A DNA stretch of 34,871 nucleotides from Bacteroidales bacterium (GTDB lineage: Bacteria > Bacteroidota > Bacteroidia > Bacteroidales > P3), in assembly GCA_017960605.1 (NCBI GenBank), contig JAGCYV010000016.1, positions 1 through 34,871 on the forward strand, in the 5' to 3' direction. Below, in pieces: positions 1-8,724 of this stretch. Positions within the stretch are counted from its first letter, which is position 1; the number at the start of each line of letters is the position of its first letter. A program made the translations under genes and the position numbers. Below the pieces are notes generated by a model. That model saw only the letters and a list, made by a program, of their open reading frames with translations. It had not been told where the DNA came from and did not search any database.

Positions 1-1
1 G

Positions 2-589
2 CGCAACTTCACCAACTTCGGCATCTTCGTCGAACTGGAAGAGGGCGTCGACGGCCTCATCCACATCAGCGACCTCAGCTGGAGCAAGAAGATTAAACAC
101 CCCGCCGAATTCACCAAGATTGGTGAGAAAATCGACGTCGTTGTTCTTGAGGTCGATGCCGAAAACCGTCGCCTCAGCCTCGGTCACAAGCAGCTCGAGG
201 ACAATCCTTGGGATGTCTACGAGAGCCTCTTCACCGTGGGTAGCGTACACCAGGGCAAGATTGTCAATATGAACGACAAGGGCGCCACTGTGATTCTGCC
301 TTACGAGGTGGAAGCCTTCGCCCCGATGCGTCATCTCGACAAAGCCGACAAGGGCAAAGCCCGTCAGGGCGAGACCCTCGACTTCAAGGTCATCGAGTTC
401 AACAAGGATTCGAAGAAAATCATCGTGAGCCACACCCGTACCTTCCAGGAGGGCGCCGACGCCGTCCGCGAGGGCGACGACCGCAAGGAGCGCGCCACGA
501 AGAAGACCGTGAAGCAGATCAACGAGAACCTTGAGAAGACCACTCTCGGCGACCTCGACATCTTCCAGAAACTGAAAGAGGAGAAGTAA
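2..589 (+). CDS. rpsA: 30S ribosomal protein S1, C-terminal part (5' truncated by the window)
   Basis: The reading frame is open from base 2 to the TAA at 587-589, so only the last 195 codons are present. Two S1-type OB-fold RNA-binding repeats can be seen. The first is partial (residues 1-65, with TNFGIFVEL and GLIHISDLSW, the classic S1 core). A second covers about residues 78-145 (GSVHQGKIVNMNDKGATV, then a diverged final strand). A charged tail follows (residues 150-195). S1 helps the 30S subunit bind mRNA. Family proteins in this phylum carry about six such repeats, so roughly two thirds lies to the left of the window. A strong intrinsic terminator follows directly. Identification is firm from the repeat signature and the Lys/Glu-rich tail. 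Confidence 0.93.
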   Translation, partial: RNFTNFGIFVELEEGVDGLIHISDLSWSKKIKHPAEFTKIGEKIDVVVLEVDAENRRLSLGHKQLEDNPWDVYESLFTVGSVHQGKIVNMNDKGATVILPYEVEAFAPMRHLDKADKGKARQGETLDFKVIEFNKDSKKIIVSHTRTFQEGADAVREGDDRKERATKKTVKQINENLEKTTLGDLDIFQKLKEEK

Positions 590-621
590 GCCGGAGCCTT
601 TGCCAAACGGTTCTGAAAAGA

Positions 622-653
622 AAGTTCCCGAGCCTTTTCGGGAACTTTTTTTT
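622..653 (+). terminator. Rho-independent terminator of rpsA
   Basis: A 10-bp perfect stem, AAGTTCCCGA (622-631) with TCGGGAACTT (638-647), closes a 6-nt loop and runs into an uninterrupted T tract (646-653). It lies 33 nt after the rpsA stop and isolates rpsA from the next gene. Confidence 0.93.
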
Positions 654-706
654 GTGCCTGTGACAACAATCTGAGGGACAAAGGTATCTATGATAATGAA
701 AAAAAG

Positions 707-737
707 TTGCATTTGTCAGTTTTATTTGCTATTTTTG
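707..737 (+). promoter_or_regulatory. Bacteroidota-type promoter for the T9SS cargo gene
   Basis: TTG at 707-709, a 20-nt spacer, then TATTTTTG at 730-737 match the -33/-7 consensus of this phylum (TTTG / TAnnTTTG). Transcription would start near 744. That is inside the longest open frame (from 690), so the protein must begin at a later ATG. Confidence 0.7.
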
Positions 738-773
738 TTGATTGTACGATGGGGTAGTGTTGTGTGTAAGAGA

Positions 774-3700
774 ATGAAAATAAGGATAATAAAGAAGAAA
801 ACGATGATAAAAGGACGCTTTATTTACGTTTTGTCGGCGTTGCTGACGGCGGTGCTGGCGCTTCAGTCGATGCCCGCGGGCGCGCAATCCAACTATGACC
901 AGTCGGTGGCCTGCCCGGGTTGGAATAACCCTATGGCCTTCCAGCAGGGGGTACCGAACAAATACTATTGGTCGGGTAAATTGGGCAAGAAGGTCAGTGG
1001 TCAAGGTCAGGCACCTGACCCGTTGCATGGCGTCACCGGCATGACGAACTGGGGTAACACCATTTCGGCTGCAGGTTTGGAAACTGCCACGTTGTCGGGA
1101 AGCAGTTGCGGTGCCAGCTTCCCGAACCCGAATGTCTTCGGTCAAAACAACGCCTTTGCCCTCTATGATTCAATCATCGGGGGAGGCAGGTATGACGTCA
1201 ACACGGGCAATGTTGTCCGCTATGTGCCCACGCATTTCAACACCCACGATAGCATCGGTATCAACACCAACCTGTCGCGCAGTATCCGTATCGGCGATGC
1301 ATGTGGCGGTACCAATGCCACGGCTCTCTATTACAACATGGAGGTCAACTCGCAGAACGCCATGCTGTATATTTATTACGCCTGCGTCATCCAGGCTCCC
1401 GGTCATGGCATTAGTTGTGACCCGGCCTTTATCATCCGTGTGATGAGGGAAACCCCGACGGGGTGGGAGCAAGTGAGCCCGACCAATACCCCAGCCCCTA
1501 CCGGCCAGCAGTGCGATACGCTGTGCTACATGGTGACTTCGACTCCTGCACAAGGACAGGGCTATACTGTCGGTAGTTCTTACGGTGGGTATGGGACTGT
1601 TGTGCTTGGAGGTGATGATGGATGGGGACTGAATGGCTCTTGGTCGAGCGGAGTGGCCTACAAGGACTGGCGCAAGGTGGCTTTGAATCTGGCCAGTTTG
1701 ATGTACGAGAATGTGCGTATCGAGGTGTTGATGAGCGACTGCTGCATGACGGCACACTATGCCTATGCCTACATCGCCGGTGAGTGTCGTCCGATGGAGA
1801 TTCAGGCCAGTGGCTGTCCCCCGGGCGAAGCCACGGAGGTGACCACCCTCGCTGCTCCCCGCGGACTGCAGAAATATGTGTGGTATGCTTCTGAATACGG
1901 CGTGGCCGACCCCAACCAGTCGCTCTATACCGACGGTACCAACGAGTATTTCACCTTCCGCTTGGTGTCGGACACCATCAACCACGGCATGACCGAGGCA
2001 GATACGGCCTACCTGTACAAGGTGCAGGCCAGCGACTTTGAGATACGCTACCGTCCGCATCCCGAGAACCCCTCGGCCGCTCCAGTGGTGCTTACTGACT
2101 CGGTGGGCAACCAGCAGACCTTCCGCTGCGAGGTGACTTCGGCTCTTGACCCAAGCAAGCCCTTCAAGTCGTATATCTACACCAATGTGACCAATACCAA
2201 GCCCACGATGGAGATTGATACCCTGTCAATTTGCGGTGGCGACATCCTGTTGAAGAACTTCAGTGAGGTGCCTGGCAAACCGGGCTTGGTAAAAGCAGAC
2301 AGTACCATTTGGACCTTCTACAACAACCAGGCCTGCGTAGGTGCCGTCGCCTCGCAAGATACGGGTGAAAACGTCACCATCCACTTCGACGACGAGAACT
2401 GGCACGGCGTGTTGGTGCGTACCAACATCGACGAGACACAGCTGACGGGCGACGACGCATTGCCGCACAATGCCTGCTACACGGAGAAGAAATACAAGAT
2501 ACGGGCCATCGCCAATCCCACGGCGCGGATGACGGTGTCGGACTCTGTTTTGTGCGACGACGACGAGACCACGCTGAAGGATGTGAGCACGGGCGTGACC
2601 AAACGCATCTGGGCTTTCCGTCCCGAGGATGCGCCTGAGGCCGACATGACGCTGAGCGACACCGTGAGGGGCACCGGCGACGAAGAGAAGACCATCGTGC
2701 GGTCGTTCTCCCATTCGGTAGAACCGGTGGTGCTGACGGTGTATAACGGCAATTTCTATATCAACCGCCCCTTGGGTGCGGCACCGGGAACCGACACGGT
2801 GTGGTGCATTGGCAGAGACTCTTCCACGGTGAGGGTGTTTGTGCATCCCGAGCTGGAGGTGACGGGCGACACTATCGTCTGTCAAGGCAGCACGACCGAT
2901 GCCACGGTGCGTGCAGTGGGTGTGGATAACTGCACTTATTTCTGGTACACCACGCTTTATGGTACCAACGAGATAGCGACTGGTGACAATCTGAAGGTGG
3001 CGCCCTATGCCGATAAGGCTACCTATTATGTCAAGGTGAGGAGTCCTCAGGGATGCGAAGCATGGGACAGCATACATGCCTACCTGGTACGGCCGACGCT
3101 GACCATGAGTCCCGCCGACGGACGTATCTGCCCGGGCGACACGGTGCGCCTCTTCGGCGGTGACGCCAGTTCCTACACATGGACGTCCGTGCCTGAGGAT
3201 CCTACGTTGGACGGCCAGGCGGAGAACAGCACTGTCAAGGTGCTGCCGAAGGTCAATACCACCTACAAGATGGTGGGACATGGCGATAACGGCTGCGATG
3301 CCACGCCGCTTTACAAGGAGGTGACGGTGATACCGATGCCTGTGCCGAAGGTGGCCTTGGAGCCCGGCATCGTGGATACCGACGACCCCACGGTGAAGAT
3401 GCGTGACGTGTCGCAGTACAGTGTGGGCACCAAGTGGCGCTTCTCGGACGGCAGCGTCGAAGAAGGAACCGAGATACTGCACACCTTCGAGGAAGCCACG
3501 GGTATTGATTCGGTGCATGTGGTGATGATTCCGCGCAACGAGTTGGGATGCACGGTGGAGTACCCCTTCGGTATTTTGGTCAACCTCTATACCGCCTGGG
3601 TTCCCAATATCTTCACTCCGGGCTCGTCGGACGACAATGCCCGCTTCCGCCTCTACACCATCAACAACTACGAGTATTTCCACATCTATATCTATAACCG

Positions 3701-3866
3701 CCGCGGCGAGCAGGTCTTTGAGTCCAACGACCCTGCCTTCGAGTGGGACGGCACCTGCAACAATACGCCGCTGCCGACGGGTGCCTACGTCTATGTGTGC
3801 CGTTACCGCAAGCCCGGTATGAACACACTGGCCGAGTTGCACGGCACTGTGACGCTTATCAGATAG
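774..3866 (+). CDS. Large secreted Ig-like protein with gliding-motility (T9SS type B) C-terminal domain
   Basis: The frame is open from 690, but a promoter at 707-737 lies within that extension, so the start is the ATG at 774 or the one at 804. Both leave a basic N-region and a hydrophobic signal peptide ending near PAGAQS. The mature part has a long N-terminal region rich in Gly, Ser, Asn and Tyr, then several degenerate Ig/PKD-like modules, each opening with a Cys-containing strand (VLCDDDETTL, TIVCQGSTTD, RICPGDTVRL). The last ~85 residues (VPNIFTPGSSDDNARF to LHGTVTLIR) are the gliding-motility-associated C-terminal domain, the type B sorting signal of the type IX secretion system. The protein is therefore probably exported and attached to, or released from, the cell surface; its ligand is unknown. 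It is followed 12 nt later by recQ. Confidence 0.88.
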   Translation: MKIRIIKKKTMIKGRFIYVLSALLTAVLALQSMPAGAQSNYDQSVACPGWNNPMAFQQGVPNKYYWSGKLGKKVSGQGQAPDPLHGVTGMTNWGNTISAAGLETATLSGSSCGASFPNPNVFGQNNAFALYDSIIGGGRYDVNTGNVVRYVPTHFNTHDSIGINTNLSRSIRIGDACGGTNATALYYNMEVNSQNAMLYIYYACVIQAPGHGISCDPAFIIRVMRETPTGWEQVSPTNTPAPTGQQCDTLCYMVTSTPAQGQGYTVGSSYGGYGTVVLGGDDGWGLNGSWSSGVAYKDWRKVALNLASLMYENVRIEVLMSDCCMTAHYAYAYIAGECRPMEIQASGCPPGEATEVTTLAAPRGLQKYVWYASEYGVADPNQSLYTDGTNEYFTFRLVSDTINHGMTEADTAYLYKVQASDFEIRYRPHPENPSAAPVVLTDSVGNQQTFRCEVTSALDPSKPFKSYIYTNVTNTKPTMEIDTLSICGGDILLKNFSEVPGKPGLVKADSTIWTFYNNQACVGAVASQDTGENVTIHFDDENWHGVLVRTNIDETQLTGDDALPHNACYTEKKYKIRAIANPTARMTVSDSVLCDDDETTLKDVSTGVTKRIWAFRPEDAPEADMTLSDTVRGTGDEEKTIVRSFSHSVEPVVLTVYNGNFYINRPLGAAPGTDTVWCIGRDSSTVRVFVHPELEVTGDTIVCQGSTTDATVRAVGVDNCTYFWYTTLYGTNEIATGDNLKVAPYADKATYYVKVRSPQGCEAWDSIHAYLVRPTLTMSPADGRICPGDTVRLFGGDASSYTWTSVPEDPTLDGQAENSTVKVLPKVNTTYKMVGHGDNGCDATPLYKEVTVIPMPVPKVALEPGIVDTDDPTVKMRDVSQYSVGTKWRFSDGSVEEGTEILHTFEEATGIDSVHVVMIPRNELGCTVEYPFGILVNLYTAWVPNIFTPGSSDDNARFRLYTINNYEYFHIYIYNRRGEQVFESNDPAFEWDGTCNNTPLPTGAYVYVCRYRKPGMNTLAELHGTVTLIR

Positions 3867-3878
3867 TACTGCCGCTTC

Positions 3879-5768
3879 ATGCCAGACAAATATCAGCTCC
3901 TGCACCGCTATTGGGGCTACGACACTTTCCGCCCGCTACAGAAGGAGGTCATCGACTCGGTGGTGCAGGGGCGTGATGTTTTGGTGCTGTTGCCCACCGG
4001 GGGCGGTAAGTCGTTGTGCTACCAGTTGCCGGCATTGATGCGGGAGGGTCTGTGCCTGGTGGTGTCGCCCTTGATTGCGTTGATGAAGGACCAGGTGCAG
4101 CAGCTGAGAGACAAAAGGTTGAAAGCGGCCTGTCTGGTTTCTGGCATGAGCGGAGAGGAAGGAACAGAGGTGCTCTATAACGCCATCGCAGGCGAGTTGA
4201 AGTTTCTATACGTCTCGCCGGAACGGCTGCGGAACCGAAGATTTATTGAACACCTGCGGAAGATGAAGGTGGGCCTGATTGCGGTCGATGAGGCCCATTG
4301 TATCTCGCAGTGGGGATACGACTTCAGACCGCCCTACCTGCAGATTGCCGAGGTGCGGGCCTATCATCCACAGGCTCCTCTGATAGCCCTCACTGCCACG
4401 GCGACACAGACGGTGGAGGATGACATCTGCGAACGGCTGCTGATGCACGACTGCCGTCGTTTCTGTGGGAGTTTCTATCGTCCCAATCTCTCATATCAGG
4501 TGTGGCGGGGAGAGGACAAAATGTCACGTCTGGTGGATCTGCTGCTGAGGGAAGAGGGGAGTGTAATTGTGTATGTGCGAAACCGTCGCATGACGCAGGC
4601 GGCGTCTGATTTCCTGAATGCAAACAACATCTCGGCGGCCTGTTACCATGCCGGCCTTGATATGGATGAGCGCGACAGGAGGCAGTCGCTGTGGATGGAG
4701 GGGAGATACCGTGTGATGGTGGCCACCAATGCGTTCGGGATGGGGATTGACAAGCCGGATGTGCGTTTGGTGGTGCATCTGGACATTCCCGACTCGATGG
4801 AGGCTTACTATCAGGAAGCCGGCCGTGTCGGGCGTGACGGACTGCCGGCCCGTGCGATTATGCTGTGCAGTGAGGCCGACGATGCCCGTCTGGAGAAGGA
4901 CTTGGAAATCGACTTCCCGAAGGTCAATTATATCCGCAATATCTACAAGGCCCTGTGTAACTACTACAAGATTCCGATGGGGAGCGGCGCCGACTCGCGA
5001 TACGACTTCGACCTTGTGGAGATATGCAATGCCTACAACTTTGAGGCTCGCCGTTTCTATAGCGCCTGCCGTTTCCTCGAGAGGGAAGGCTTGATTGCCC
5101 TGCCTGAGCGTGAGGAGGCTTTCTCGCAGTTGTATATCCCTTTGAAACGTGAAGAACTGTACCGTTTCCAGGTGAACCATCTGGCCATGGGAAACCTCTT
5201 GCAGGCCATTATCCGGCTCTACCCAGGTCTGTTCACAGGGGCTACGCCCATCGACGAGGGAAGAATCGCCAAACGCTGTTTTATGGAACCCGAAGATGTG
5301 GCGTCGCTGCTGTCGCAGATGAACGACATGCATGTGGTGAAATACCGGCCACGGCCTACGAAGCCGCAAATCCTGTTTCCCTCGGCACGTATCGATGAGA
5401 AGGAGTTCTTCCTGAACGATGAGAGTTATGTGCGGTTGCAGACGTCGGCGCGCCAGCGCATGGAGGCGATGCTGCGGTACGTGCACAATGACAAAGAGTG
5501 CCGTAGTCGTCAGTTGTTGGCCTACTTCGGGGAGAAGGAGGCTGTGGATTGCGGTATTTGTGATGTCTGCCGAAAGAAGGATGCCTCCCACTTGCCACCG
5601 GTTGAAGCGAAAATCGCCGAAATACTGGCGCAGGGTGCGTTAAGTGTCAAGGAATTGTGTGGCCGCTTGGAGGAGATGGGTTATCCCGATGCCCCCGATG
5701 CGGTGAAGACATTGCTTGACAAGGGCATTGTCTATTTGGACAAGAACTTGTTTGTCAATTCACGGTAG
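3879..5768 (+). CDS. recQ: RecQ-family ATP-dependent DNA helicase (629 aa)
   Basis: This is a 3'-5' superfamily 2 helicase acting in recombination and fork repair. Motifs in order: motif 0 with FRPLQKEVI (residues 17-25), Walker A LPTGGGKS (38-45), DEAH box VDEAHCISQWGYDFR (136-150), the RecQ aromatic loop within that, LTATAT (171-176), and motifs V/VI with ATNAFGMGIDKPDVR (282-296) and QEAGRVGRDG (312-321). A winged-helix-like stretch follows (about 375-500), and then the Zn-type cysteines C541, C558, C561 and C564 near the C-terminus. In E. coli RecQ the zinc cluster comes directly after the helicase core, so the order differs here. No HRDC domain is visible. The ATG at 3879 places motif 0 at the normal distance. 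The 3' end overlaps the convergent maf gene by 37 nt. Confidence 0.94.
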   Translation: MPDKYQLLHRYWGYDTFRPLQKEVIDSVVQGRDVLVLLPTGGGKSLCYQLPALMREGLCLVVSPLIALMKDQVQQLRDKRLKAACLVSGMSGEEGTEVLYNAIAGELKFLYVSPERLRNRRFIEHLRKMKVGLIAVDEAHCISQWGYDFRPPYLQIAEVRAYHPQAPLIALTATATQTVEDDICERLLMHDCRRFCGSFYRPNLSYQVWRGEDKMSRLVDLLLREEGSVIVYVRNRRMTQAASDFLNANNISAACYHAGLDMDERDRRQSLWMEGRYRVMVATNAFGMGIDKPDVRLVVHLDIPDSMEAYYQEAGRVGRDGLPARAIMLCSEADDARLEKDLEIDFPKVNYIRNIYKALCNYYKIPMGSGADSRYDFDLVEICNAYNFEARRFYSACRFLEREGLIALPEREEAFSQLYIPLKREELYRFQVNHLAMGNLLQAIIRLYPGLFTGATPIDEGRIAKRCFMEPEDVASLLSQMNDMHVVKYRPRPTKPQILFPSARIDEKEFFLNDESYVRLQTSARQRMEAMLRYVHNDKECRSRQLLAYFGEKEAVDCGICDVCRKKDASHLPPVEAKIAEILAQGALSVKELCGRLEEMGYPDAPDAVKTLLDKGIVYLDKNLFVNSR

Positions 5769-6304
5769 AGGTGCGCTACCGGCAACCCCATTACATTGTA
5801 GAAGCAGCCTTCAATGTGGCTGATTCCCACCATGCCAATCCATTCCTGTATGCCATAGGCACCGGCTTTGTCGTAAGGCCGGTAGCGGTCAATGTAATAC
5901 TCAATCATTTGGTCGGTGAGAGGAAGGAAGTGCACGGTAGTCTCTTCTGTGAACGAGCATTGTTGTTGCCTTGATCGCAGGCATACGCCGGTACACACAT
6001 GATGGGCCCGGCCTGAAAGGCGATGCAGCATGGTTGCGGCTTCGTCGTGGTCGGCAGGTTTTCCCAAAATGATGTCGTCGGCAATCACCACCGTGTCGGC
6101 CGTTACGAGCACGTCGTCCGGCTCCAGTTGCTCCACGGGGAAAGCTTCCGCTTTGCGGCAGGCCAGAATCTCGGCCGCCTGGCGGGGAGAGACAGATGGA
6201 CCCAGATGCTCGTCCACGTCAAGCGACACCACTTCAACAGGAAACCCCAGCTCGGACAATAACTGCCGACGCCGGGGCGATTTCGAGGCTAAGACAAGAC
6301 GCAT
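5732..6304 (-). CDS. maf: Maf-family nucleotide pyrophosphatase
   Basis: Maf proteins hydrolyse non-canonical nucleoside triphosphates such as dTTP/UTP or m5UTP/m7GTP analogues and are linked to septum control. The frame extends to 6367, but the family N-terminus (MRLVLASKSPRRRQLL) starts at the ATG at 6304, giving 190 residues, a normal family length. The phosphate-binding SKSPRR motif (residues 8-13), the TADTVV segment (about 69-74), GKP, DKAGAYGIQ and the C-terminal GCFYNVMGLPV are all present. It is the last gene of a four-gene minus-strand operon, 4 nt after the MORN-repeat gene. Its last 37 nt overlap the end of recQ. The motifs do not settle the exact nucleotide specificity. Confidence 0.95.
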   Translation of the reverse strand: MRLVLASKSPRRRQLLSELGFPVEVVSLDVDEHLGPSVSPRQAAEILACRKAEAFPVEQLEPDDVLVTADTVVIADDIILGKPADHDEAATMLHRLSGRAHHVCTGVCLRSRQQQCSFTEETTVHFLPLTDQMIEYYIDRYRPYDKAGAYGIQEWIGMVGISHIEGCFYNVMGLPVAHLYRELTNKFLSK

Positions 6305-6308
6305 GGCG

Positions 6309-7451
6309 TTATTTGACTTCGCGGCCGGCCTTGAATTTGGCACGGTAGGCTTCCTTGCCGTTGTCATACCAAACCCACTTGCCGTCTTTCTCTCCGTTCA
6401 CAAACTGACCTTTCTCCACCAGTCCGCCGGCCTCGTTGTAGCGTTCGTATTTGCCGTCCAGCACACCGTCGGTGTAGTGCTGCTTCACCTCCACCTGACC
6501 GTTAGGGTAGTATCGGATTTCCTCACCCTCTTTCACGTCGTCGTCGTAATTGATGATGTAGCGCACGGAGCCGTCGTCATAGAGTCCTCGCCATTCGCCG
6601 TCTTTCAGGCCGTTGTTGAAGCTTCCTGTGTAGTCAATCTTGCCGTTCTCATACCAGGCCGTCCACTCGCCGGTCTCCAAGTCGTTGGCATAATTGCCTT
6701 CGTGCAGTTTGCGGCCGCTCTCGTACCACGTGGTCCAAAGACCTTCGCGCTTGCCGTTGCGGTAGTCGCCGGCACGCCATTGTTCGCCTGTCTCGTAGTA
6801 ATACACCCAGCGGCCGATTTCCTTGCCACGGGAATAGGAGCCTTGGATGCCGAGTTTGCCGTTGGTGCGCCAGTAGAACTTCCACACGCCGTCCTGCTCG
6901 CCATCCACGAGGTTGCCCTCCATGTCGAGCCTTCCGTTGGCGAGCCACCAGGTGCCTTTGCCCTGCAACTCGTTGTTGCGGTAGAGCCCGCGGAACTTCA
7001 GTTGTCCGTTGTTGTGCCATTGCGAGGTCTCGCCCTCACGGCTGCCGTTCACATAGGTGATCTCCTCTTCCACCTGACCGTTGTCGTGCCAGGAGCGGTA
7101 GAGTCCGTTTTTCTTGCCGTTCTCCACATTCACCTCGCTCTTGAGGTCGCCGTTGCGGTACCACGAGCGGCTGACACCGGTACCGTGGCACTCCTCAGCC
7201 ATGCGGCTGCCATCCTCGTAGTAGAAGGTCCAGGTGCCTGTTTTTTGGCCGTTCAGGTAACTGCCTTGTTGCGACATCTGTCCTGTCGGATACCACCAGG
7301 TCCATTGGCCGGTACGCTTCCCGGCATCGTTGAGGGTGCCCTCCACCGAAAGCTGCTTGCTGTCGGTATAGGTCTTCTCGTATCGGGTCTGTGCTGTGAC
7401 GGGTGCCACTATGAGCAGTGTGGCGGCTGCGGCAAGGAATATCTTTTTCAT
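6309..7451 (-). CDS. Exported MORN-repeat (MORN_2 / YwqK-like) protein
   Basis: The 380-residue protein has a clear signal peptide (MKKIFLAAAATLLIVAPVTAQ). The rest is about fifteen tandem repeats of roughly 23 residues with the pattern G-x-W-x-x-Y/W-x-x-NG-x(6-8)-Y-x-NG-x-x-x-G, for example GQWTWWYPTGQM, GLWTTWYESGRK and GKWVWYDNGKEA. This is the MORN_2 variant repeat, found in YwqK-type proteins and many Bacteroidota envelope proteins. Such repeats form an extended beta surface, and no catalytic residues are recognisable. The name 'antitoxin YwqK', often transferred to such proteins, is not supported by anything here, since no toxin gene lies alongside. The gene sits 6 nt after the DUF4270 gene and 4 nt before maf, so co-transcription is very likely. 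Confidence 0.88.
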   Translation of the reverse strand: MKKIFLAAAATLLIVAPVTAQTRYEKTYTDSKQLSVEGTLNDAGKRTGQWTWWYPTGQMSQQGSYLNGQKTGTWTFYYEDGSRMAEECHGTGVSRSWYRNGDLKSEVNVENGKKNGLYRSWHDNGQVEEEITYVNGSREGETSQWHNNGQLKFRGLYRNNELQGKGTWWLANGRLDMEGNLVDGEQDGVWKFYWRTNGKLGIQGSYSRGKEIGRWVYYYETGEQWRAGDYRNGKREGLWTTWYESGRKLHEGNYANDLETGEWTAWYENGKIDYTGSFNNGLKDGEWRGLYDDGSVRYIINYDDDVKEGEEIRYYPNGQVEVKQHYTDGVLDGKYERYNEAGGLVEKGQFVNGEKDGKWVWYDNGKEAYRAKFKAGREVK

Positions 7452-7457
7452 GGGTGA

Positions 7458-8720
7458 TTATTCGGTATAAACGATTTCAATTCTGACACGGTCGGTGCCG
7501 GTGATGCCTTTGAGGACGGTGCGGGCGGCGGAACTTTGGCGTGAGTCGAGGAGAATCAGGGTGCCTTCGTCCGACCCGTTGCGGAGCAGGTTCTGTACAT
7601 GCTGGGTCAGGCGCAGTCGGTAGCAATGGCGGCTGTCGTCATACTTGCCGTCGAAGCCTGCCAGAGTGTAGAGGTCGAGCAGGTCGGCCACGTAGTTCTG
7701 GCTGCCGGTGGCGAAACGGGCCAGCATCTGGGTCGGTTTCATGTCGTCGGCCTCGTCGGCAGTGGGCAGCAGCAGTTCGGCGTGGTGGATGGTGGCCATC
7801 GGGTGCTCGGCGGCAAAGGTGCGGATGGCGTTGTCGAACGAGAGCAGGATGCTGTATCCGGCCAGCGGCTCAATATAAAGTGTCGTGTTGCCGGGGATGC
7901 TGTCGGCACCGCCGGTGGTGCTGCCGGTGTAGTCGTGCACAAAGCGGGTGAAGCGCGAGGTGCCGGTGCCCAGCAGGAATACGTACTTGCTGCTGACGGT
8001 GTCTTCGGGACGGTAGCGGTAATAGACCGACAGGCAGGTCTTGGTGGCGGCGAAGTTGATGGTCATCATGCCGTCGCTTCCGGCATCAGTGAGGCGCACA
8101 CGGAGACCTTTGGTGGTCTGGATAAACTCTTCCGACGAGGCGGTCTGCCTCAGCACGTTGTCGATGCCGTTCCCGAGAGGAAGGCGGATTACCGTGTCGT
8201 TCGCGCCAACGCTGATGTCGCCGTCGAAGAAACAGCCGGCGGGATTCACCGCCAGCGAGTCGTTGCTGAAATAGAAGGTGTCGCTTTGCAGCGCCTCGGC
8301 CAGCTGCATCACCTCGAAGTGGAAATTGTAGGTGTTCTCATTGCTCGGATAGAGGTGGTCCTTCACCAGGGTCAGCACCACAGAGTCGATGGTCAGCTCG
8401 CCGAAGTTGATGCTGGAATAGTTGGAGGGGAGGGCAATCTGGGTGTAGAGTATCGATGACACCTTGCCGAAGATGGCGTCTTGGTAGTTGCCTATGATGC
8501 CGAGGGTGTTGTAGGCGTTGTATCCCGTGGTCATCAGCGAGTCGTCGCGCACGCTGAAGGCACGGTCGGCATAGAATGTATAGGTCTTTCCTTCGTACAG
8601 CGCGTCGCCGCCGGAGATGGTGTTGCCCAGTTCGGTTTGTTCGTCGGTGCAGGCTGTGGGGAGTATCCAGAGGGCGCCGAGCAGCGCCAGTCCGGGGAGC
8701 AGTGTGATCAGTCTTTTCAT
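7458..8720 (-). CDS. DUF4270-family lipoprotein
   Basis: The open frame runs upstream to 8879, but that part overlaps the preceding gene in another frame and reads as low-complexity Ser/Thr/Arg. The ATG at 8720 starts a proper lipoprotein signal (MKRLITLLPGLALLGALWILPTAC), with lipidation expected on the Cys before TDEQTELG. The body (420 residues) has the DUF4270 pattern: an early conserved block with TLGIIGNYQDAIFGKVSSILYTQI, then a long all-beta protein ending in RVRIEIVYTE. Its function is unknown, and it is probably exposed in the periplasm or on the outer membrane. It follows the GT5-like gene by 4 nt; this gene pair is, to my knowledge, a frequent neighbourhood in Bacteroidota. Confidence 0.87.
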   Translation of the reverse strand: MKRLITLLPGLALLGALWILPTACTDEQTELGNTISGGDALYEGKTYTFYADRAFSVRDDSLMTTGYNAYNTLGIIGNYQDAIFGKVSSILYTQIALPSNYSSINFGELTIDSVVLTLVKDHLYPSNENTYNFHFEVMQLAEALQSDTFYFSNDSLAVNPAGCFFDGDISVGANDTVIRLPLGNGIDNVLRQTASSEEFIQTTKGLRVRLTDAGSDGMMTINFAATKTCLSVYYRYRPEDTVSSKYVFLLGTGTSRFTRFVHDYTGSTTGGADSIPGNTTLYIEPLAGYSILLSFDNAIRTFAAEHPMATIHHAELLLPTADEADDMKPTQMLARFATGSQNYVADLLDLYTLAGFDGKYDDSRHCYRLRLTQHVQNLLRNGSDEGTLILLDSRQSSAARTVLKGITGTDRVRIEIVYTE

Positions 8721-8724
8721 GTTG

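Noticed and set aside
2226-3905. 559-codon minus-strand open frame
   Set aside because: It is antisense to the T9SS cargo, of His/Arg/Val-rich shadow composition, without domain motifs.
6309-7451. Toxin-antitoxin system (YwqK 'antitoxin' label)
   Set aside because: There is no toxin gene nearby; the protein is an exported MORN-repeat protein in a maf operon.
6030-7457. 475-codon plus-strand open frame
   Set aside because: It is the reverse shadow of the MORN-repeat gene (repetitive DNA keeps it open) and of maf; no start signals and no family resemblance.
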